Below, piece by piece: positions 50,304 to 56,709 of a stretch of DNA of 64,000 nucleotides (positions are counted from its first letter, which is position 1; each line of letters starts with the position of its first letter). A program made the position numbers and the translations under genes. The notes under the pieces are model-generated. The model had not been told where the DNA came from, ran no database searches, and saw nothing but the letters and a program-made list of their open reading frames with translations. Source of the DNA: Streptomyces sp. MP131-18 (GTDB taxonomy: Bacteria; Actinomycetota; Actinomycetes; Streptomycetales; Streptomycetaceae); the NCBI RefSeq assembly GCF_001984575.1, contig NZ_LZNS01000001.1, positions 4,043,656 through 4,107,655 on the forward strand. Reading direction: 5' to 3'.

Positions 50304-51385
50304 AGCACCACCACGGAACGCAGCACGTCGCCCGCGTGCATACGGTCGAACGCGGCCTCGATGCCGTCGAGCGCGATCGTCTCGCTGACGAACGCGTCCA
50401 GGTCGAGGCGTCCCTGCCGGTACAGGTCGATGAGCATGGGGAAGTCACGGGACGGCAGGCAGTCTCCGTACCAGGAGGACTTCAGCGCGCCGCCGCGGCC
50501 GAAGACGTCGAGCAGCGGAAGCTCGATGCGCATCTCGGGCGTCGGCACGCCGACCAGCACCACCGTGCCCGCCAGATCGCGGGCGTAGAACGCCTGCCGG
50601 TACGTCTCGGGGCGGCCGACCGCGTCGATCACGACATCGGCGCCGAAACCGCCGGTCAGCTCGCGGATCGCGTCGACCGCGTCCGTCTGTGCCGAGTTGA
50701 CGGTGTGCGTCGCGCCCAGTTGCCTCGCCGTCGCCAGCTTCCGTTCGTCGATGTCCACGGCGATGATCCGCGCCGCCCCGGCCAGCCGGGAGCCGAGCAC
50801 GGCCGCGCCGCCGACCCCGCCGCAGCCGATCACCGCCACGCTGTCGCCGCGGCCGACGCCGCCGGTGTTGATCGCGGAGCCGATGCCAGCCATGACGCCG
50901 CAGCCCAGCAGGCCCGCGGCGGCGGGTGACGCCTCCGGGTCGACCTTCGTGCACTGCCCGGCCGCGACGAGCGTCGCATCGGCGAACGCGCCGATGCCCA
51001 GGGCCGGCGACAGCTCCGTGCCGTCCTTCAGCGTCATGCGCTGCCGCGCGTTGTGCGTGCTGAAGCAGTACTGGGGCCTGCCCCGCAGGCAGGCGCGGCA
51101 CCGGCCGCAGACCGCGCGCCAGTTGAGGATGACGAAGTCACCGGGCGCCACCTCCGTGACGCCCTCCCCGACCAGCTCCACGACCCCCGCGGCCTCGTGG
51201 CCAAGCAGGAACGGGTAGTCGTCGCTGATACCACCCTGCTTGTAGTGCAGATCGGTATGGCACACCCCGCACGTCCGGACGCGCACCACCGCCTCGCCGG
51301 GCCCCGGGTCGGGTACCACGATCGTCTCCACCCGCACCGGCTCGTCCTTGCCCGGCGCGATGACGCCACGTACTTCGAGTGCCAT
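50300..51385 (-). CDS. mscR: S-(hydroxymethyl)mycothiol dehydrogenase
   Basis: 361-residue zinc alcohol dehydrogenase (MDR class III type) that oxidises S-hydroxymethyl-mycothiol, the adduct of formaldehyde. Catalytic zinc ligands lie in RTCGVCHTDLHYKQGG and GHEAAGVV; structural zinc cysteines in CGRCRACLRGRPQYC; coenzyme loop in VAVIGCGGVGGAAVLG. GGAAGGG lies before the ATG at 51385. It is translationally coupled to the following MBL hydrolase, giving a compact mycothiol-dependent formaldehyde pathway. Actinobacteria use mycothiol in place of glutathione. Confidence 0.95.
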   Translation of the reverse strand: MALEVRGVIAPGKDEPVRVETIVVPDPGPGEAVVRVRTCGVCHTDLHYKQGGISDDYPFLLGHEAAGVVELVGEGVTEVAPGDFVILNWRAVCGRCRACLRGRPQYCFSTHNARQRMTLKDGTELSPALGIGAFADATLVAAGQCTKVDPEASPAAAGLLGCGVMAGIGSAINTGGVGRGDSVAVIGCGGVGGAAVLGSRLAGAARIIAVDIDERKLATARQLGATHTVNSAQTDAVDAIRELTGGFGADVVIDAVGRPETYRQAFYARDLAGTVVLVGVPTPEMRIELPLLDVFGRGGALKSSWYGDCLPSRDFPMLIDLYRQGRLDLDAFVSETIALDGIEAAFDRMHAGDVLRSVVVL

Positions 51386-51553
51386 AGAGGGGGCCCTTCC
51401 GATCAATCGGACCGATATGCCGACCTGGGCTGGTCGCGCTCATGCCGGTGCCATTCTCGGGCACACCGTGCGAACCGTCCATGAGCCGCGGCCGCGGCCG
51501 CGGCAGCTCCGGGCCGGGCCGGGCCGGGCCGCGGCCACGGTGACTGCGGCGGC

Positions 51554-52081
51554 TCAGCAGCCGCCGCAGTTGTAGTACGTCACGTCCCAGTGGTTGCTCT
51601 CGCGGGCGTAGACGTTCCCGGACGCCGACTCGTACAGCGCGGCGCCGTCGCCGCGCTCGCCGATGTAGGTGAACGCGCTGGTCACGTAGGAGTTGAGGCA
51701 GCTGCTGAGCCCGAAGTCGAGCTTGTAGCCGTTCCAGTGGCTGTAGGTGCCGCCCGCGTGCCCGGTCTCGGTGCCACCGGTGACGTTCAGCGCGCAGCCG
51801 CTCGCCGACTTGAGGGTCTGCGCGCCCTGCGCCGAGGCCAGGTTCAGCTGTTCGAACGAGGTGCAGGTGGGCACGTTGCGGTCGGAACAGCCTCCCGAGG
51901 ACGACCAGGTGATGCCCGAGGACTGGAACATCGACGTGGCCTGCGAGTGGCTGATCTTGGTGACGAGCGGCGCGGGGGCGGCCGCGGGTGACCCGTCCGC
52001 CAGGGCGGACGCGGCCCCCGGCGCGGCGAACAGCGCGGTGCCGGCGAGCGCGAGCGTGGTGAGGACGGAACGCAGTTTCAT
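51554..52081 (-). CDS. Secreted M15/Hedgehog-type peptidase-like protein
   Basis: 175 residues. Signal peptide MKLRSVLTTLALAGTALFAAPGAASA, then one domain: TGHAGGTYSHWNGYKLDF holds the S-H-x2-G-x3-D zinc motif of M15 DD-peptidases and Hedgehog-like proteins, and YARESNHWDVTYYNCGGC supplies the E-x2-HW motif. Several cysteines (CSDRNVPTC, GCALNV, SSCLNS, NCGGC) likely form disulfides. It probably cleaves peptidoglycan stem peptides outside the cell; no separate wall-binding domain is present. AGGAGG lies before the ATG at 52081. The 5' region contains the GGTGC repeat. Confidence 0.8.
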   Translation of the reverse strand: MKLRSVLTTLALAGTALFAAPGAASALADGSPAAAPAPLVTKISHSQATSMFQSSGITWSSSGGCSDRNVPTCTSFEQLNLASAQGAQTLKSASGCALNVTGGTETGHAGGTYSHWNGYKLDFGLSSCLNSYVTSAFTYIGERGDGAALYESASGNVYARESNHWDVTYYNCGGC

Positions 52082-52150
52082 GGGAAACCCTCCTGCTTCC
52101 TTCCGCCCCGGGCCGGGGCGGGCGGGCTGGCCTGTGGGGTGGGCTGTGCA

Positions 52151-52175
52151 GGTGCGGTGCGGTGCGGTGCGGTGC
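52151..52175. repeat. (GGTGC)x5 pentamer repeat
   Basis: Five perfect tandem copies, 70-94 bp upstream of the secreted peptidase start, probably within or near its promoter. Confidence 0.9.
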
Positions 52176-52283
52176 ACAAGGATGGTGCCCGACATCTACG
52201 CGCGTTCGCCAGAGCGCGGGGGCGACCCGGATGTGAAGAAACCGTGAGCCCGCGGCGCGCCCCGCCACAGCCACCCAGCGCAG

Positions 52284-52315
52284 GGGCCCCGCCGGACATG
52301 CGCCCGGCGGGGCCC
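52284..52315. terminator. Terminator after the LPMO gene
   Basis: 12 bp perfect arms, 8 nt loop, 41 bp beyond the stop of the LPMO gene (minus strand). Confidence 0.8.
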
Positions 52316-52355
52316 TTGACTTCGTTCCGGCGTCACGGTCGGCCGGACGCGGACG

Positions 52356-53081
52356 TCACATGGTCACCTGGCCGCTGCCGCCGTCGAAGACGACGTCGGA
52401 GCAGGAGTAGAAGTTCTCCTGGCTGTCCGAGCGAATCCAGTGGACGAAGAGGACGTGCTGACCGGTCTTGCCCGAGGGCAGGGCCTGGTCCCAGTGGTAG
52501 TAGCCGCCGTCCGAACCGGCGCCGCCCTGCTGCGGCGGGTCGGTCACGGAGTTGATCAGCTCCAGGTCGCTCCACCCGATCGGCTGGGTGGGGGACCAGC
52601 CGTCCTTGGTGATGTACACGTCGAAGTCGCCCGGGTGGGCGGCCCAGTTGCTGTACTGGAGCTCAATGGTGGAGCCGGCCGTCAGGTGGGTCGTGGGCCA
52701 GTCGGCGCGGGCCGCGTTGTACGAGGAGAAGTCGTAGGGGCCGTTGTGGCCGCCGCTGCAGATCTCGCCGTCCGGAATGTACCCCTCGGTCCTGCCGCCG
52801 CCGTTGGAGTCCAGGACGGCGAACCAGTTGTACAGCGGCGTGGTGCCGGTCTCGGCCACCGCGTCGGCGCAGGCGGGGTTGGAGGGGGTCTGGTTCCCGC
52901 TCGCGAGCATGTCCTTGTAGCACAGGTACGTCCGCGAACCGGGCGACATCGAGACGCCGTGCGCCGATGCCGGGGACGGCAGGCTCGCCATGACAAGCCC
53001 GAGCAGGGCGGCTCCCAGGACGCTCAGCAGGCGAGCGTTCCGGAACGGGGCCTTCTTCCGTTCGACGTGTGGATGAGCCAT
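52356..53081 (-). CDS. Lytic polysaccharide monooxygenase (AA10)
   Basis: 241 residues. Signal peptide ending PSPASA|HGVSMSPGSR, so the mature protein starts with the histidine of the copper His-brace; the second brace His is in NWAAHPGDFDVYITKDG. The FNIII-like AA10 core is complete and there is no carbohydrate-binding module. It oxidatively cleaves crystalline cellulose or chitin. The gene carries a CebR-like operator (53119-53132) 38 bp upstream of the start, so it is probably induced by cello-oligosaccharides. Confidence 0.93.
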   Translation of the reverse strand: MAHPHVERKKAPFRNARLLSVLGAALLGLVMASLPSPASAHGVSMSPGSRTYLCYKDMLASGNQTPSNPACADAVAETGTTPLYNWFAVLDSNGGGRTEGYIPDGEICSGGHNGPYDFSSYNAARADWPTTHLTAGSTIELQYSNWAAHPGDFDVYITKDGWSPTQPIGWSDLELINSVTDPPQQGGAGSDGGYYHWDQALPSGKTGQHVLFVHWIRSDSQENFYSCSDVVFDGGSGQVTM

Positions 53082-53118
53082 GTGGGGGGTCTCCTAGTTG
53101 TTCTGCACGCAATTCCCG

Positions 53119-53132
53119 TGGGAGCGCTCCCG
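53119..53132. promoter_or_regulatory. CebR-like 14 bp operator
   Basis: TGGGAGCGCTCCCG differs at one position from the published CebR box TGGGAGCGCTCCCA of Streptomyces cellulose genes. Located 38 bp upstream of the LPMO start on the minus strand, within the promoter region. Confidence 0.85.
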
Positions 53133-53255
53133 CACAGCAACGTAGCGCCCATCGAATCGTTGCGTAAGCGTTCGCGCACGAACTCCTGCGCGTCGCACGT
53201 GACTCCGGGCAATCGCCCCACGCCAGCGTGCCGCGCGCCGGACAGGAAATTTTGC

Positions 53256-53275
53256 GAACCGAACCGAACCGAACC
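53256..53275. repeat. (GAACC)x4 pentamer repeat
   Basis: Four perfect copies of a 5 bp unit in the divergent region between the LPMO and GHR genes, about 108-127 bp before the GHR start. Confidence 0.85.
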
Positions 53276-53382
53276 GCGCCGAGCCGTCCGCGAAGCGGGT
53301 GACACCGGGCATGAAACGGCCCGTCGCGGGCAATCACAGGCAGTTGGGCAGCGACAGGGGATGACGAACGTGAGGACCGAGC

Positions 53383-54462
53383 ATGAGTCGCACGACTGAC
53401 GCGCACGCCGGGGACCCGGCAGGAGACACCGCCGAGGGGACCGCCGGGGCCGGCCACCAGGGCAACACCCAGTACGGCAGAAAGAGCTTCAAACGGTCCG
53501 CGGGCCACTTCACCGACCGCATCACGGCCGACGGCGCCGACGGCTGGCCGGTCGAGGCCGGCCGCTACCGGCTCGTCGTCAACCGCGCCTGCCCCTGGGC
53601 GAGCCGCGCGCTGATCTCCCGGCGCCTCCTCGGCCTGGAGGCGGCGCTGTCCCTCGCCGTCACCGACCCCATCCAGGACGACAGAAGCTGGCGCTTCACC
53701 CTCGACCCGGACGGCAAGGACCCGGTGCTCGGCATCCGTTACCTCAAGCAGGCGTACGACGCCCGCGAAACCGGCTACCCGGGCGGCGTCAGCGTCCCGG
53801 CCGTCGTCGACGTGCCCACCGGGCTGCTGGTCACCAACGACTACCAGCGGATCACCCTCGACCTTGCCACCGAGTGGACGGCGCTGCACCGCGAGGGCGC
53901 GCCCGACCTGTACCCGCACGCGCTGCGCGACGAGATCGACGAGGTCATGGACGGCGTCTTCCGCGACGTCAACAACGGCGTGTACCGCGCCGGTTTCGCC
54001 ACCAGGCAGGACGAGTACGAGGCGGCCTACCACGATGTGTTCCGCCGCCTCGACCAGCTGTCGGAGCGGCTCGCGGACCGCCGTTACCTGGTCGGCGACA
54101 CCCTCACCGAGGCCGATATCCGGCTGTTCACCACGCTGGTCCGCTTCGACGCCGTCTACCACGGCCACTTCAAGTGCAACCGCTCCAAGCTCACCGAGGA
54201 CCCGGTGCTGTGGGCGTACACCCGCGACCTCTACCAGACACCTGGCTTCGGCGACACGGTCGACTTCGACCACATCAAGCGGCACTACTACCTCGTGCAC
54301 ACCGGCATCAATCCCACCGGTATCCTCCCGGCCGGGCCCGATCTGTCCGGCTGGCTGACCCCGCACCACCGCGAGCAGCTCGGCGGGCGCCCGTTCGGCG
54401 ACGGCACCCCACCGGGGCCGCCTCCCGCGGCCGAGGAGATCCCCCCGGCGGGCCGCCCCTGA
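53383..54462 (+). CDS. Glutathionyl-hydroquinone reductase family (Xi-class GST) protein
   Basis: 359 residues. N-terminal thioredoxin-like domain with RLVVNRACPWASRALISRRLLG, whose NRACPWA carries the catalytic Cys of S-glutathionyl-(chloro)hydroquinone reductases. The C-terminal helical domain has YLVGDTLTEADIRLFTTLVRFDAVYHGHFKCNRSKL and YQTPGFGDTVDFDHIKRHYYLVHTGINPTGILPAGP. In actinobacteria the thiol partner is presumably mycothiol. It reduces quinone-type adducts or acts in redox detoxification. The ATG at 53383 has GAGGACC upstream. Confidence 0.9.
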   Translation: MSRTTDAHAGDPAGDTAEGTAGAGHQGNTQYGRKSFKRSAGHFTDRITADGADGWPVEAGRYRLVVNRACPWASRALISRRLLGLEAALSLAVTDPIQDDRSWRFTLDPDGKDPVLGIRYLKQAYDARETGYPGGVSVPAVVDVPTGLLVTNDYQRITLDLATEWTALHREGAPDLYPHALRDEIDEVMDGVFRDVNNGVYRAGFATRQDEYEAAYHDVFRRLDQLSERLADRRYLVGDTLTEADIRLFTTLVRFDAVYHGHFKCNRSKLTEDPVLWAYTRDLYQTPGFGDTVDFDHIKRHYYLVHTGINPTGILPAGPDLSGWLTPHHREQLGGRPFGDGTPPGPPPAAEEIPPAGRP

Positions 54463-54490
54463 CCCCGGCTGCCTCGCCACGAAACCTCGG

Positions 54491-54856
54491 CTACCTCGCC
54501 ACGAACTGGGTCAGTATCGCCTGCACTTCGTAGATGTCGACGCCCTTGGTGAACGTCTTCTCGATCGGCAGGTCCGTGCCGGAGAGCCAGATCTTCAGCT
54601 CCGCGTCGAGATCGAACGTCCCGGCGGTCTCGACCGCGAAGTGCGTGATGCTCCGGTAGGGGATGGAGTGGTACTCCACCTTCTTGCCCCTGATGCCCTG
54701 CTTGTCGACGAGGATCAGCCGCCGGTCGGTGAAGAGGATGGTGTCGCGGATCAACTGGAAGGCGGCATGGATACGTTCGTCATGCCCCAGCAGCCGCGCA
54801 TACTCCTGTTGCGCGGCCATGGGATCGACGGTGTGCGCATTGCCGAAGAGTGCCAC
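54491..54856 (-). CDS. Bacterial PH-domain protein
   Basis: 121 residues of the bPH_1 type: MAAQQEYARLLGHDERIHAAFQLIRDTILFTDRRLILVDKQGIRGKKVEYHSIPYRSITHFAVETAG, then DAELKIWLSG and a terminal amphipathic helix. These PH domains bind membranes or form oligomeric rings. It follows the SPFH-kinase gene on the same strand (117 bp apart), suggesting a functional unit at the membrane. The GTG start has GGCGGGGG upstream. Confidence 0.85.
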   Translation of the reverse strand: MALFGNAHTVDPMAAQQEYARLLGHDERIHAAFQLIRDTILFTDRRLILVDKQGIRGKKVEYHSIPYRSITHFAVETAGTFDLDAELKIWLSGTDLPIEKTFTKGVDIYEVQAILTQFVAR

Positions 54857-54973
54857 AGCAGGCCCCCGCCCTGAGAGATTGCACGTTCTGTGTGCACTGT
54901 AGAGGATTCTGCACGCCGAAGCGGCGCACGGCGGACCGCCGTGCGCCGCTTCGGCATGCGCCGTGCGCCGCCC

Positions 54974-56425
54974 TCAGGCGTGGAGCCGCACCGTTTCCCG
55001 TGTCGTCCCGGCGTGCAGGTCGACCATGGTGCGCACCGGCGGCGGCAGCCACTCGTTCGTCTCGTGCGGCGCGGGCGGCGACAGGCGGGCGAGGATGTCG
55101 TCCAGGCCGGGCCGGGCCGCCGGGTCGGGCGCGAGGCAGCCCCGCACCAGCTCCTGGAGCCCCTCGGGGAGCAGCCGGAGGACCGACTCGATCGGCTGCC
55201 CGTCCGCCAGCGGCACGAGCCCGCCCGCGTGGCACAGCACCATGCCGTAGGCGTACACGTCGGTGGCGGGCGTGACGGCCGCACCCGTCAGCTGTTCGGG
55301 CGCGAGGAACCCCGGCGTGCCCACGACGTGGCCGGTGCGGGTGAGCGCCGTGGCGTCGACGGCGCGGGCGATCCCGAAGTCGATGACGCGCGGACCGTCC
55401 TCGGAGATGATGATGTTGCTCGGCTTCAGGTCGCGGTGCACGATGCCGCAGGCGTGGATGCCCGCCAGGGCCTCCGCCATGCCGCCGGCGATCGTGTACA
55501 GCGTCGGCGAGGGCAGCGCGCCGTGGTGGCTGATCACGTAGTGCAGGGACGGCCCGGGGATGTACTCCGTGGCCAGCCAGGGCGGTTCACCTGCCGGGTC
55601 GGCGTCCACCAGGGGGGCCGTGCGACTGCCGCCCACGCGCCGCGCCGTCTCGATCTCGCGCGTGAACCGCCGCCGGAACGCCGCGTCCTGCGCGAACGGG
55701 CCGCGGATCACCTTGACCGCGACGGGCTGTTCCGCGGGCGAACGGCCGAGGTACACCGTTCCCATGCCGCCCTCGCCGAGCCGCGCGAGCAGCTGGTAGG
55801 GGCCGACCCGCGGCGGGTCCTCCGCCCGCAGCGGCCGGTGCGGCACCCCGGCCCCGCCCGCGGCGGGGCCCCCGGACCCCGGCGTGGCGTGGGATGTGAC
55901 GGTGGCCTGGGAGGAGGAGGACGGGTCGATCGCGTCGATGAGGACGCGGTCGATGCGCAGCCCCCAGGCGTCCGCGGACCGGGCGAGCTCCTGGTGCAGG
56001 GCCGCCCCGATCTCCTTGCGGGAGGCGAGCGCGCGCTCCGCGTCCAGCTGTCCTGCGGTGACCCGCAGGGTGTTGTACGCCTGCTGCTCCATCGCCCCGA
56101 CGTAGTTCGTCACGTGATACACCGCCTTCACCGGGTCCTGGACCTGGAGGTACACGGTGATGTCGGCGTTGAGCGCGTGGTTGTCCCTGGTGGTGACCCG
56201 CACCGGCTGGAGCGGCACGACCTGGAGCCGCGTGTCGACGTGGTGCGCGACCTTCTCCACGCCGAACATGACGAAGCTCATCCCCGGGGTCAGCGTGCGG
56301 TGGTAGCGGCCGAGCCGCTCCACGAGGCCGACGTTCCCGACCGGAATCCTCTGCAACGACTTGCGCAGCAGGGCGATCAGCCCGATCAGCACAGCGCCGT
56401 TGAGTAGCGAGATCCAGATGTCCAA
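54974..56425 (-). CDS. Membrane SPFH (stomatin/flotillin)-Ser/Thr kinase fusion
   Basis: 483 residues from a TTG with AGGAG 5 nt upstream. A hydrophobic N-terminal helix (WISLLNGAVLIGLIALLRK) precedes an SPFH/Band-7 domain (about 25-190: IPVGNVGLVERLGRYHRTLTPGMSFVMFG, RVTTRDNHALNADITVYLQVQDPVKAVYHV and RALASRKEIGAALHQELARSADAWGLRIDRVLIDAI, the conserved helical end). A Ser/Gly linker follows. The complete Hanks-type kinase domain (about 208-460) has G-loop LGEGGMGTVY, Lys in VAVKVI, HRDLKPSNI, DFGIARA and GTPGFLAPEQ, so it is predicted active. I know of no characterised fusion of this order. It is probably anchored in membrane microdomains and phosphorylates partners such as the bPH or nuclease-TerD protein (inference). 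Confidence 0.9.
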   Translation of the reverse strand: MDIWISLLNGAVLIGLIALLRKSLQRIPVGNVGLVERLGRYHRTLTPGMSFVMFGVEKVAHHVDTRLQVVPLQPVRVTTRDNHALNADITVYLQVQDPVKAVYHVTNYVGAMEQQAYNTLRVTAGQLDAERALASRKEIGAALHQELARSADAWGLRIDRVLIDAIDPSSSSQATVTSHATPGSGGPAAGGAGVPHRPLRAEDPPRVGPYQLLARLGEGGMGTVYLGRSPAEQPVAVKVIRGPFAQDAAFRRRFTREIETARRVGGSRTAPLVDADPAGEPPWLATEYIPGPSLHYVISHHGALPSPTLYTIAGGMAEALAGIHACGIVHRDLKPSNIIISEDGPRVIDFGIARAVDATALTRTGHVVGTPGFLAPEQLTGAAVTPATDVYAYGMVLCHAGGLVPLADGQPIESVLRLLPEGLQELVRGCLAPDPAARPGLDDILARLSPPAPHETNEWLPPPVRTMVDLHAGTTRETVRLHA

Positions 56426-56553
56426 GGTCACTCCTGGGCCGCAGGGTAAGTGCGTTGCGGGTCGGGGCGGTTGATGCGGCCCCCAGACTACGAGGGCCCG
56501 CGCCTGTGCCACCGGCGCGGGTTCGCTCGTGAGGATGCCTTCACAAGGAGACG

Positions 56554-56646
56554 ATGAAATCTCCAAGCTCTCGCCGACGCCGCGACGCCCCGGCGTACTT
56601 CCTCACCCGGGACGGCGAGTTGGGCAACCCCGCGGCGGAGTCGTAG
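56554..56646 (+). CDS. 30-residue ORF ahead of the Mrr-TerD gene
   Basis: AAGGAGACG directly precedes the ATG at 56554. The peptide reads MKSPSSRRRRDAPAYFLTRD..., a basic N-terminus and an acidic/polar C-terminus, ending in TAG at 56644-56646. Strong ribosome site, moderate GC3 bias. It is followed by a hairpin and then by the Mrr-TerD gene, so it could be a leader, a toxin-like peptide or a relic. No family recognised. Confidence 0.5.
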   Translation: MKSPSSRRRRDAPAYFLTRDGELGNPAAES

Positions 56647-56666
56647 GTCCTCTCATAGATGTGACA

Positions 56667-56690
56667 CCGCGGAACGGCCGTGTTCCGCGG
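56667..56690. terminator. Hairpin between the 30-residue ORF and Mrr-TerD
   Basis: Perfect 9 bp arms, loop GGCCGT. It ends 19 bp before the Mrr-TerD ATG, so it can act as a terminator for the small ORF or as a 5' control element. Confidence 0.65.
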
Positions 56691-56709
56691 GGGAAGGGGT
56701 GAGGGCGGC

